Origin: Candidatus Sumerlaeota bacterium
Lineage (GTDB): Bacteria > Sumerlaeota > Sumerlaeia > JADFCT01
Direction of reading: 5' to 3'
Assembly: GCA_026398575.1 (NCBI GenBank)
Contig: JAPLSP010000701.1
Coordinates: forward strand, 1-33,043
Length of the DNA stretch: 33,043 nucleotides
Positions within the stretch are counted from its first letter, which is position 1; every line of letters begins with the position of its first letter. This document shows positions 24,313 to 32,210 of this stretch, one piece after another. The position numbers and the translations under genes are program-made. The notes under the pieces are model-generated. The model was not told the DNA's origin. It ran no database searches and worked only from the letters and a program-made list of their open reading frames with translations.

Positions 24313-25434
24313 ATGGCCCAAAATAAAAATACTCCCAGCGTTATGATCTGCCTGGCGATCCTATTTGCCCCAAGTATCGCCTTGGCCAATTCAGGCGCGC
24401 CGCTACTTGGTTTTATGGAATTGGCGATAATACCGGCCGCTATCGTTATTCCTCTACTGGAAAGCGCTGCGCTCAGGATATTCTTCAAGTGTCCTTTCTT
24501 TAGGAGCATCCTGTGGACGTTTTTGGGAAATTTCCTTTCCTATATGGCCGGACTCTTTCTCGTCTCTATTACAGCTTTATGGAACATAACCATCTATGAT
24601 CTCTTATTGAATTCTATCGCGCGGTGGACCGGCGCCTTCGCGCTTAGTGTGTTGATCGAATTTCCGTTTTACCTTGGCCTTTTCTGTGTGGCGTTCAAGG
24701 AGAACCGCCTCAAAAGAGCGCTCAAGGCTTGCCTGATCATTCATGTAGGATTCTATGTTCTGGTTGCGCCCTATTATCTCTACTGCGCCTATTTCGCAGT
24801 GCTGGGAGGATACCATACAACGCATGATCTTTCTTTCATGAAAAGCCCAACAGCCTGGGTCTATTACATCTCTCCATCCTGTGATGCCGTGATACGTTGC
24901 CGTCCGGATGGCACACAGACGGAGAGGGCCTATACGTTGTCAAAACGAACAGACCCTCAATATGCAAGCCTTTGGCTGAAGAAGTCTGATTCGCGGGATT
25001 CATGGGATCTTTTGATTGCCGGCAATTCGCAGTCCAATACATCCATGAGCACAAATTCGGAAGATTTGCTGGTCAGGAACTTCTGCCCAAAGGATGCGTG
25101 GATGTTACCTTCCGATAAATACTCGTACGACATTAGCTTCCATGGTCCGCAGTTCTGCGCGGACTTAAGATCATCGGATAGCAGGAGTATTAAGTTCAGC
25201 CTTGGTGGTCGTTGGTATCTGTATCTGGATGATTACCGGCCGGGGAAAGAAGGGGGAAACCTGCTGATGCAATCTCCGACCTGGGACTGGCCAATTCGCA
25301 ATCTGACAACCCTTGAGGGAGACAAGCTGATCTTTCAATTAGGGGACCAAATTTGCGCGCTGGATTATCCGTCGCGCAGAATTGGCGTTATTGCTTACGG
25401 CTATCGTCCGATCGTGGTGTTGGATGTGGAGTAG
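24313..25434 (+). CDS. Unrecognised membrane protein with extracytoplasmic beta-rich domain
   Basis: About 373 residues. ATG 24313 is chosen because GAGGA lies 6 bases upstream and a clean signal peptide follows (MAQNKNTPSVMICLAILFAP, cleavage after ALA at ~25). Five or six membrane helices lie between about 30 and 175. The C-terminal ~190 residues have no membrane segment and look beta-rich, starting AWVYYISPSCDAVIRCRPDG and ending YPSRRIGVIAYGYRPIVVLD, which resembles propeller or six-blade-like strands. Codon use is less GC-biased than in the neighbouring enzymes. No catalytic motif is visible. It could be a sensor or a surface protein; I do not recognise a family. Confidence 0.65.
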   Translation: MAQNKNTPSVMICLAILFAPSIALANSGAPLLGFMELAIIPAAIVIPLLESAALRIFFKCPFFRSILWTFLGNFLSYMAGLFLVSITALWNITIYDLLLNSIARWTGAFALSVLIEFPFYLGLFCVAFKENRLKRALKACLIIHVGFYVLVAPYYLYCAYFAVLGGYHTTHDLSFMKSPTAWVYYISPSCDAVIRCRPDGTQTERAYTLSKRTDPQYASLWLKKSDSRDSWDLLIAGNSQSNTSMSTNSEDLLVRNFCPKDAWMLPSDKYSYDISFHGPQFCADLRSSDSRSIKFSLGGRWYLYLDDYRPGKEGGNLLMQSPTWDWPIRNLTTLEGDKLIFQLGDQICALDYPSRRIGVIAYGYRPIVVLDVE

Positions 25435-25502
25435 ATGATCTGAATTTGGTGGTTATTCTATTCATCCATAGCTAATATGATTTTGAACAAGGGGAATGGC
25501 GT

Positions 25503-26780
25503 ATGTATCGGTTGGCTCGAATTGTTACAACGATGTTTATCGCCGCGTTGAGTGTTTCATCCCGCGCGCAGCAGGTGGTGGCGCCTGCGAAGGTTTCTGC
25601 AAAATCCGTCGAAAAATCCGCCACAAAATCCCCTGAAAAAATCGCCGCGAAAGTTGCTGCCAGAACTGCTGCGGAAGGCGGTGATTCTTCCACCCGCTGG
25701 CAAAGAACCGCCGACCGCATCGCGCAGCGCTCCTTTCCATCCGTCTTTCAGGCATGGAGCCCGGCGGATAATATGAAAGATGAAGAGAAGGATACGACGC
25801 TCGCTCGACATGATCTTGTTTTTGGCGCGCCGGAAAGTTTTCGTCTGATATGGAGCGGCCCATATAAAGGCTTGGCGACGACGTTCGCCTCTTCATCCCT
25901 CCTCGCGGGAAGGGCCTACCGCCAATTGCTGCACAAGAAAAATCCCAATCTCATCATGATCGCGGAAATACGCTATCGCGACGCCATCAGGACCTGGCTG
26001 CCCATTATGCATAACTGGTGGAAACGCGACACGAAAGGCAAACCTGTGATGGGATGGGAGGAGGGCGGTTACTGTCAGATGAATCTATCCGACGCCGAAT
26101 TCCGCCAGCAGGTTGCCGCGCAATGCAAGGCAGTGGTGGCCAGCGGAGTCTTCGACGGCGTGATGCTTGATTGGTGGGAGGAGGATGACAATCACGTTGA
26201 TCTGGCCAAAGCCGTCCGCGAAGCCGTGGGCGATTCGGCGCTCATCCTCGTCAATTCCAACGACCGCAAAATCCCACGGACCGCGCCTTACATCAACGGC
26301 TGCTTTATGGAATGCTTCCGGAGCAAATCCGCCGAAGACTGGAAGCGCATCCAGGAGACGCTCGAGTGGAACGAGTCGCATCTGCGCGAACCGCGGATTG
26401 TCTGCCTCGAAACCTGGTGGCGCGACTCGCGCGAAGACTTGAACCTCATGCGCGCGACCACGGCGCTGGCGCTGACGCGCTCGAACGGCTACTGCCTCTT
26501 CTCCGATCCGAACACGCTGCCCACGTCCGATCATCTCCATAATTGGTATCCCTTCTGGGAACCGAAACTGGGCAAGCCGCTCAAACTCGGCGTCGTGCGT
26601 CCCGATGGCGCGTGCGAGCGCGAGTTTGAAAATGGATTCGCGCTTTATAATCCGATGGGAAACAAGCGGGTGAAAGCGACTTTCGACGTCGTTGTCACAC
26701 GCCAGTCCAACGGCCAGAAAGGCAGGGAATTCGAACTGGCTGATTGTGACGGCGAAATTTTCTTGAAAGAGAGCAAATGA
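25503..26780 (+). CDS. Secreted GHL15-like hypothetical glycoside hydrolase
   Basis: A 425-residue protein. AAGGGG lies 8 bases before the ATG; a signal peptide covers residues ~1-22 and is followed by a Lys/Ala-rich low-complexity linker (~28-58, AKVSAKSVEKSATKSPEK). The rest looks like a TIM barrel similar to the hypothetical glycosyl hydrolase family GHL15: FPSVFQAWSPADN, an EIRYRDA strand, FDGVMLDWWEEDDN with acidic residues at about 218-228, LILVNSN, INGCFMECF, and a terminal beta domain (FENGFALYNPMGNK). The acidic cluster is the candidate active site. Substrate unknown. It overlaps the M24 peptidase gene by ATGA, so the two are translationally coupled. Confidence 0.65.
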   Translation: MYRLARIVTTMFIAALSVSSRAQQVVAPAKVSAKSVEKSATKSPEKIAAKVAARTAAEGGDSSTRWQRTADRIAQRSFPSVFQAWSPADNMKDEEKDTTLARHDLVFGAPESFRLIWSGPYKGLATTFASSSLLAGRAYRQLLHKKNPNLIMIAEIRYRDAIRTWLPIMHNWWKRDTKGKPVMGWEEGGYCQMNLSDAEFRQQVAAQCKAVVASGVFDGVMLDWWEEDDNHVDLAKAVREAVGDSALILVNSNDRKIPRTAPYINGCFMECFRSKSAEDWKRIQETLEWNESHLREPRIVCLETWWRDSREDLNLMRATTALALTRSNGYCLFSDPNTLPTSDHLHNWYPFWEPKLGKPLKLGVVRPDGACEREFENGFALYNPMGNKRVKATFDVVVTRQSNGQKGREFELADCDGEIFLKESK

Positions 26781-28120
26781 TGAAGCAGCTGCTATTGCGA
26801 TGCGCTTTTCCCGCCGAGGAGTTTGCGGCGCGCAGGAAGAAGATATTCAACGCGATTGGCAAGGGCGCGCAAGCCTTGCTCGCGGCGGCGCCTCCCCCGC
26901 GCGGATACGTCGTCTTCCGCCAGACGAATGAGTTCTTCTATTGCTGCGGATTGGAAACGCCGCAGTCATATCTTTTGATGAACGGCGCCGACCGTACGAC
27001 GACGCTGTATCTGCCTCCGCGCGGTAAAGGGCAGTTGGGCGAAGGCGCCGCGCCCGGCGTCGAGGATGCGGCGCTGGTCAAGCGGATCACCGGCGCCGAC
27101 TCCGTGCGTGGCATCGAGCATCTTGCCGATGCATTGACTGAGGCGAAGATCGTCTATACGCCTTACACTCCCGGCGAAGTTTGCGCCACGACGCGTCATG
27201 ACCTGCAGGCGGCGGATAAACAAATCGCGCTCGATCCCTGGGACGGGCAGACTTCGCGCGAGCAGCGGTTGATCGCGCTTATGCGAACGCGCTTCCCCAA
27301 ACACGAAACGCGCGACCTGACGCCGATCCTCGACGAACTGCGCTCGATCAAAAGCCCGCGCGAGATCGAAGTCATGCGCCGCGCCGGGCGGCTGACGGCG
27401 ATGGCGGTCCGCGAAGCGATGCGGGTGACGCGGCCGGGATTGATCGAGCGCCAACTCGGCGCGCTGGCGAATTATATCTATCAAGTCAACGGCGCGCGCG
27501 GCGAAGGCTATCGCCCGATCATCGGCTGCGGCAAAAACATCTGGCACATTCATTATTTCAAGAACAATTGCCCGCTTGAAGACGGCGAACTCGTGCTGAT
27601 GGACGTGGCGCCGGAGTGCGATTATTATACGAGCGACATCGGACGGATATGGCCGGTCAATGGCGTCTATGCGCCCTGGCAGCGCGAACTCTATGGATTT
27701 GTGGTCGAGTATCACAAGGTTTTGCTCGCGACGATTCGTCCGGGAGTGACGCCGGACCGCGTGATGGATGAAGCCGCCGCAAAGATGAAGCGAGTGTGGA
27801 AGAAGTGGAAATTCTCGAAGAAGATTTATCGCGAGGGCGCGCGGCGTCTGATGGAATTTCGCGGACATCTTTCGCATCCGGTCGGGATGTCTGTCCACGA
27901 TGACGGCGGATATTATCATCGTGCGCTTGTGCCGGGGACTGTGTTTGCGGTTGATCCGCAGATGTGGATTCCCGAGGAGAAATTATATATCAGAGTGGAA
28001 GATACGGTTGTGGTGACGCGGAGGAGGATTGAGATTTTGACGGCGGGGGCGCCGCTGGAATTGGGGGAAGTGGAGAGATTGATGAGAGATGAGTTTATGG
28101 AATTGCCGTGGGTGATCTGA
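26777..28120 (+). CDS. M24 metallopeptidase, Xaa-Pro aminopeptidase-like
   Basis: A 447-residue protein with an aminopeptidase P N-terminal domain (about 8-145) and an M24 'pita-bread' domain (about 195-430). Metal-ligand positions are D276 (LMDVAPE), D287 (SDIGR), H367 (HLSHPVG) and E408 (IRVEDTVVVT), with H374 (VHD) in the active site. The fourth ligand, Glu in the usual EPG motif, is Asp393 here (FAVDPQMW). It would remove an N-terminal residue ahead of proline. There is no signal peptide, so it should be cytoplasmic. The start overlaps the preceding stop by ATGA; ATG 26780 is an alternative. Function in a carbohydrate context is unclear; it may be peptide recycling. Confidence 0.85.
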   Translation: MMKQLLLRCAFPAEEFAARRKKIFNAIGKGAQALLAAAPPPRGYVVFRQTNEFFYCCGLETPQSYLLMNGADRTTTLYLPPRGKGQLGEGAAPGVEDAALVKRITGADSVRGIEHLADALTEAKIVYTPYTPGEVCATTRHDLQAADKQIALDPWDGQTSREQRLIALMRTRFPKHETRDLTPILDELRSIKSPREIEVMRRAGRLTAMAVREAMRVTRPGLIERQLGALANYIYQVNGARGEGYRPIIGCGKNIWHIHYFKNNCPLEDGELVLMDVAPECDYYTSDIGRIWPVNGVYAPWQRELYGFVVEYHKVLLATIRPGVTPDRVMDEAAAKMKRVWKKWKFSKKIYREGARRLMEFRGHLSHPVGMSVHDDGGYYHRALVPGTVFAVDPQMWIPEEKLYIRVEDTVVVTRRRIEILTAGAPLELGEVERLMRDEFMELPWVI

Positions 28121-28147
28121 AGAGGGATAGTGATGATGTACGGGACG

Positions 28148-28222
28148 CCAACCTAAAGGTTGGAGGGAGACACCATCTAAAGATGGAACTCCAAACGATG
28201 GAACTCCGAACGAACTCCAAAC
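28148..28222. repeat. Twin mini-hairpins with TAAA loops plus short GGAACTCC repeats
   Basis: CCAACC-TAAA-GGTTGG (28148-28163) and CCATC-TAAA-GATGG (28173-28186) are two perfect small hairpins with the same loop. They are followed by repeats of AACTCCAAACG or GGAACTCC type up to the ribosome site of the next gene. The block fills the 115-base gap between the M24 and FAA-hydrolase genes. Confidence 0.75.
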
Positions 28223-28235
28223 GGAGAGATGAATT

Positions 28236-28883
28236 ATGAATATTAAAGTTGCTGGGATGGAATATATTCCTTGCCGCGTATTTTGTATTGGGATGAACTA
28301 TGGGGCGCATATCAAGGAGATGAAGAATGATCTTCCAAAGGAAGTCGTCATCTTTATGAAACCGCCTCAAAGCCTTGTCGCTGAGGGTGAGGCTGTTGGG
28401 GCGCCGGGGCACGGTAAAGAATTGCATCATGAAGTCGAGGTCGTTGTGCTGATCGGAAAAGAAGGCCGCCCTCAAAGCGACGATGAAGCGCGTTCTTTCA
28501 TTGCGGGGCTTTCGCTGGGACTGGATCTGACGCTGCGCGACGTGCAGCGCGAGCTCAAGCGCAAAGGGATGCCATGGGAAATATCAAAAGCCTTCGAGCA
28601 AAGCGCCCCCATCGCCAAGTTCATTCCCATGACGAAAGAAACAGACCTGGCGAATTTGGAGTTTTTGTGCCGTGTCAATGGCGACCTGCGCCAGCATGGA
28701 AATTCAGGCAATATGATATTTCCCATTCTCACCTTAATCAAAGAAATCGCCAAAGTCTGGACACTGCGCCCCGGTGATATGATATATACAGGAACTCCTG
28801 AAGGCGTGGGACCAATCAAGGCAGGAGATAAGATAACAATTGCGGCGCCGTGGTTGGGATCGTTTTCGTGGGATATGATTTAG
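28236..28883 (+). CDS. Fumarylacetoacetate hydrolase (FAH) family protein
   Basis: A 215-residue protein, the length of a single-domain FAH-family enzyme. GGAGAG lies 7 bases before the ATG. Family features are FCIGMNYGAHIKEM, FMKPPQSL, HHEVEVVVLIG with metal ligands E66 and E68, GLDLTLRD with D97, SAPIAKF, and the C-terminal GDMIYTGTPEGVGPI. Members act on acylpyruvates, oxaloacetate or 2-keto-3-deoxy sugar acids, cleaving a C-C bond or tautomerising, with Mg or Mn. In this carbohydrate-rich setting a sugar-acid step, for example in L-arabinose oxidation, is possible but not shown. It is cytoplasmic (no signal peptide). Confidence 0.9.
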   Translation: MNIKVAGMEYIPCRVFCIGMNYGAHIKEMKNDLPKEVVIFMKPPQSLVAEGEAVGAPGHGKELHHEVEVVVLIGKEGRPQSDDEARSFIAGLSLGLDLTLRDVQRELKRKGMPWEISKAFEQSAPIAKFIPMTKETDLANLEFLCRVNGDLRQHGNSGNMIFPILTLIKEIAKVWTLRPGDMIYTGTPEGVGPIKAGDKITIAAPWLGSFSWDMI

Positions 28884-28947
28884 CTAGGCTCTATGCTTGT
28901 AGCTCGGAGTAATGTAATGCAACCTGAAACGGCGCCAGCATTTGGAG

Positions 28948-29022
28948 TGCGGTTGCTTGCTGCCGCTTTTGCATCGCAAATCTTGTAGAACATCGAAGCA
29001 AAAGCGGCAGCAAGCAACCGCA
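28948..29022. repeat. Perfect 25-bp inverted repeat with 25-base loop
   Basis: Bases 28948-28972 (beginning TGCGGTTGCTTGCTGCCG) are the exact reverse complement of 28998-29022. No T-run follows on either strand, so it is not a classical terminator, and no transposase gene is nearby. It lies in the 198-base gap between the FAA-hydrolase and GH43-like genes, which holds no other feature I can support. Confidence 0.9.
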
Positions 29023-29081
29023 ATATGGCATGGCTGCAACGCGCTAAATGAAATAACAAATAGCATAAAGGGAGATAGAGA

Positions 29082-30071
29082 ATGATGCCATTCCATGGAA
29101 TAAACATATTTAGAACGCAAAGCTATTTGATGGTTTTGTTTTTAGCAGCCATTAATTCATTAGGAGCAGAAAATGCGCCGCCCGCTAAATCAGACAGCGC
29201 GCCGGCTTCCGCGACCTGCTATCTCTTCAGCTATTTCCGTGACAACGGCCAGGACGGCTTGCATCTGGCTTGGAGCGAGGATGGCTATAAGTGGATGGCG
29301 CTGAATGGCGACAAAAGCTTTCTGAAGCCTGAAGTCGGCAAGGATAAGCTGATGCGCGATCCGTTTTTGATGCAGGGGCCGGATGGTGTCTTTCATCTTG
29401 TTTGGACGAGCGGCTGGCGGGACAAGATCATCGGCTATGCCAACTCCAAAGACCTGATCCATTGGTCCGCACAGAAGGCGATTCCCGTCATGGAGCATGA
29501 AGCGAAGGCGCGCAACTCGTGGGCGCCGGAGATGTATAATGACGAAAGTAAGAAGCAGTTCCTGATTTTCTGGTCCACGACGATCCCCGGGCGCTTCCCC
29601 GAAGGTGACCAGAGTGGTGAAAGCAACACAAACCACCGTCTCTATTACACCGCCACCAAAGACTTCCAGACGTTCACGCCCACGCAGCTGTTTTTCGATC
29701 CCGGCTTTAACATGATTGACGCCACGATTGCCCAAATCGGCGGAAAGTATTACATGATTTTCAAGGACGAGCGCAAAACACCGGTCAAAAAGAATCTGCG
29801 CATCGCCGTCAGCGACAGTCCGGAGGGGCCGTGGGACGCCGTCTCCGAGCCTTTCACCAAGAGCTGGGTTGAAGGCCCTTCGGCGCTCAAGATCGGGAAT
29901 GAGATCTTCGTTTACTTCGACTGTTACCGCGACGGTCACTATGGCGCGATGAAATCGAGAGACCTGAAAACATGGGAAGACGTGACCGCGCGATTGGCGA
30001 TGCCCAAAGGCGTCCGCCACGGCGCCGGCTTGCGGATTTCGCGTGAAATTGTGGACCGGCTTGCAAGATAA
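29082..30071 (+). CDS. Secreted GH43-like glycosidase
   Basis: A 329-residue exported protein. GGGAG lies 7 bases before the ATG; residues 1-30 form a signal peptide (YLMVLFLAAINSLGAE). The rest has the five-bladed propeller pattern of GH43/GH117-type enzymes: LHLAWSEDGYKWMALNG, MRDPFLMQGPDGVFHLVW, NSWAPEMYND, NMIDATIAQIGGKYYMIFKDE and WVEGPSALKIGNEIFVYFDC. Candidate catalytic acids are the Asp of RDPF or IDAT and the Glu of VEGPS, in the positions expected for the fold. Substrate could be an arabinoside, xyloside or sulfated galactan. It begins a rightward set with the acetyl-esterase-like gene 55 bases on. Confidence 0.8.
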   Translation: MMPFHGINIFRTQSYLMVLFLAAINSLGAENAPPAKSDSAPASATCYLFSYFRDNGQDGLHLAWSEDGYKWMALNGDKSFLKPEVGKDKLMRDPFLMQGPDGVFHLVWTSGWRDKIIGYANSKDLIHWSAQKAIPVMEHEAKARNSWAPEMYNDESKKQFLIFWSTTIPGRFPEGDQSGESNTNHRLYYTATKDFQTFTPTQLFFDPGFNMIDATIAQIGGKYYMIFKDERKTPVKKNLRIAVSDSPEGPWDAVSEPFTKSWVEGPSALKIGNEIFVYFDCYRDGHYGAMKSRDLKTWEDVTARLAMPKGVRHGAGLRISREIVDRLAR

Positions 30072-30125
30072 TTGAGACATGCAATGCATACTCACAAGGC
30101 AGGCAGAATGATTGGGGGCAGGATC

Positions 30126-31079
30126 ATGATGAAGAACAGGATAATTCAGGCGGTCGGAGTGATGCTTGTGGCTGCGTTGGGAAATTTCGCGCGGACGGCA
30201 GAACCGCAGGAAATCGCGCTGTGGCCGGCGGATGATCCCGTCGTCTTGGCGACGTCCGGCACGGAAAAAATCCAAGAGCGGGGCAAAAACGGCAAAGTAG
30301 ATCGCGGCATCTCGGGCGTGACGAAACCGACGATCACGGTTTATCTGCCGGCGGAAGAAAAAAATGCGGGCGCCGCGGTGGTGATTTGTCCCGGTGGCGG
30401 ATATGGCGGCTTGGCGATTGACAAAGAGGGACACGACATGGCGCGATGGCTTAACAAACTGGGCGTCGTGGGCATCGTGCTGAAATACCGCATGCCGAAG
30501 CCCGACGTGACCAAGGATCAAAAACCCTGGCCTCTGCTCGACGCGCAGCGCGCCATCCGCCTTGCGCGCAGCCGGGCGAAGGAATGGAGGATTGATCCCG
30601 CCCGCATCGGCATCATGGGCTTCTCGGCGGGCGGGCATCTGGCCTCGACCGCCGGAACGCATTTCGACGCGGGCGAGAGCGGCGCGGCCGATCCCGTCGC
30701 GCGAATGAGTTCGCGCCCGGACTTCCTCATTCTTGGCTATCCCGTCATCACGTTCAAAGACCCGATTGCCCATAAAGGTTCCCGGGCGAACCTGATCGGC
30801 AAAACGCCGGACCCGAAAATGATTGAACTTTATTCCAATGAGTTGCAGGTGACGCCGCAGACGCCGCCCGCGTTTCTGGTCCATGCCAAAGACGACGGCG
30901 TGAAAGTGGATAACAGCCTGCTTTTCCAGGAAGCGATGAAAAAGGCCGGCGTCCCGTGCGAGCTGCAATTATACGAAAAAGGCGGGCATGGATTTGGGTT
31001 AGGCGTCAACGGCGGCGAAGTTGCGACTTGGCCCGAGCGTTGCGCGGCATGGATGAAGGCGCAGAAGATATTGCATTGA
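30126..31079 (+). CDS. Secreted alpha/beta hydrolase, acetyl-xylan-esterase-like
   Basis: About 317 residues. ATG 30126 (MMKNRIIQAVGVMLVAALG) is chosen because a signal peptide follows directly and GGCAGG precedes it; earlier in-frame ATGs at 30084 and 30108 would spoil the signal. The fold is that of the BD-FAE or dienelactone-hydrolase-like esterases: an oxyanion loop CPGGGYGGLA, the nucleophile S167 in GFSAGGHLAS, D256 or D257 in AKDDGVKVD, and H288 in GGHGFGLG, so the triad is complete. Related proteins remove acetyl or other acyl groups from hemicellulose. Placed between a GH43-like gene and a sulfatase, it probably trims decorations from a polysaccharide. Confidence 0.87.
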   Translation: MMKNRIIQAVGVMLVAALGNFARTAEPQEIALWPADDPVVLATSGTEKIQERGKNGKVDRGISGVTKPTITVYLPAEEKNAGAAVVICPGGGYGGLAIDKEGHDMARWLNKLGVVGIVLKYRMPKPDVTKDQKPWPLLDAQRAIRLARSRAKEWRIDPARIGIMGFSAGGHLASTAGTHFDAGESGAADPVARMSSRPDFLILGYPVITFKDPIAHKGSRANLIGKTPDPKMIELYSNELQVTPQTPPAFLVHAKDDGVKVDNSLLFQEAMKKAGVPCELQLYEKGGHGFGLGVNGGEVATWPERCAAWMKAQKILH

Positions 31080-31406
31080 GATGAAGCGAACGATGTCAGT
31101 TATTATAATCAAGATGGATTTTTGACAGGATGAATTAGAGACAGGATGAATTAGAGACAGGATAGATTAGAGATAGGATGAATTAGAGACAGGATAGATT
31201 ATAGAGACAGGATAGATTAGAGACAGGATGGATTAGGAACAAGACATGAATTGGGTTAGAAAGAAATCATTCTGACTCTAAAATCATTCTGACTCTAATA
31301 TATCCTGTCTCTAATCCATCCTGTCTCTACTCCATCCTGTCTCAAATCTATCCTGTCTCTACTCCATCCTGACTACGGCTGGCTTATTTCTTCAAGGAGT
31401 GTAAAA
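31080..31406. other. Intergenic region dominated by facing repeat arrays
   Basis: This 327-base gap has no supported ORF. Bases 31124-31373 are the facing 16-bp arrays described separately; the rest is a short AT-rich lead-in and the AAGGAG ribosome site (31394-31399) of the ThuA gene. Confidence 0.8.
31124..31373. repeat. Two facing arrays of a 16-bp repeat (GACAGGATGAATTAGA)
   Basis: Left array: seven units at 31124, 31140, 31156, 31172, 31188, 31206 and 31222, each 16 bases, period 16 except for two extra bases at 31204-31205. Units 1 and 2 are identical; the others differ by one to three bases. Right array: five well-kept reverse-complement units (TCTAATCCATCCTGTC type) at 31294-31373, preceded by two degenerate ones (31264-31293). 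A 26-base spacer lies between the arrays. The two sides can pair over more than 100 bases. There are no unique spacers, so this is not CRISPR. Confidence 0.95.
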
Positions 31407-32192
31407 ATGAATGCGCTAAAAGTTTTTGCGGTGTGCTTGTCGCTGAATCTGCTTGCCGGATTTGCCAGCGCGGCCGATCCTGTCATGAAAGCCAAATTAT
31501 CCGTCTTGATCATTGACGGGATGAATAATCATGACTGGGAGCGGGCGACGCAAATACTCATGACGATTCTGCAAGGCTGCGGACGATTCAATGTCGTGGT
31601 TTCGACGACTCCGCCTCCGGACGCGACCAAGGAGACCTGGGCCAAGTGGCAGCCGGAATTCTCAAAATACGACGTCGTCATCAGCAACTACAACAGCGGC
31701 TTCACGAGCGGCAGTTTGAGTTGGCCGCGGGAAACCGAGAAGTCGCTCGAAGACTACGTCAGCAGCGGCGGCGGCCTGGTCATCTATCACTCCGCGAACA
31801 ACTCCTTCCCCAACTGGCGCGCCTACAACGAGATGATCGGCCTGGGCTGGCGCGACAAGAGCTTCGGCCCGTCGCTCATCATCGGCCCCGATGAAAAAGT
31901 GGTCGTGATCCCCAAAGGCGAAGGCCGCAATCCCGGCCATGGCCCCGAGCATGACTAAGACGCGCAGGAGAACGAGCCTATGGATTGGGTGATCCCTTAT
32001 GGACAGGGGCGCGTCTATACCACCATGCTTGGCCATCTCTGGAAAACCGGCCCGGATACGACGATGCGCTGCGTGGGTTTCCAAACGATGCTCATCCGGG
32101 GCGTGGAATGGGCCGCCTCGGGCCAGGTAACTTATCCAGTCCCGAAAAATTTCCCAACTGCCACTGATATCCAGCTCAATAAATCGAGATGA
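31407..32192 (+). pseudogene. ThuA-like domain protein, broken by an in-frame stop and apparent internal deletion
   Basis: AAGGAG lies 7 bases before the ATG and a signal peptide (residues 1-23) follows. The first 183 codons give the N-terminal ThuA-like domain (LSVLIIDGMNNHDWERAT; GGGLVIYHSANNSFPNW; GRNPGHGPEHD) and then TAA at 31956-31958. Reading on in the same frame gives DAQENEPMDWVIPYGQGRVY and MRCVGFQTMLIRGVEWAASG, which is the family's C-terminal end. The ~50-70 residues that normally join GHGPEHD to this tail are missing, so the gene looks deleted internally and the junction made a stop. A downstream ATG (31980) could restart a 70-residue piece. ThuA-like proteins are glutamine-amidotransferase-like and linked to sugar metabolism. 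Confidence 0.8.
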
Positions 32193-32210
32193 CTTGAAAA
32201 GGATTCGGCT

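Noticed and set aside
28948..29022. Intrinsic terminator for the FAH-family gene
   Set aside because: The stem lacks a following T-run on either strand and is longer than usual terminators.
28948..29022. Insertion-sequence ends
   Set aside because: No transposase ORF or target-site duplication is visible, and the arms are only 25 bases apart.
29190..30968. 592-codon leftward open frame opposite the GH43-like and esterase genes
   Set aside because: Antisense shadow; both + strand genes have signal peptides, ribosome sites and family motifs.
31124..31373. Possible CRISPR array
   Set aside because: Units are contiguous, 16 bases, with no unique spacers, and no cas genes are present.
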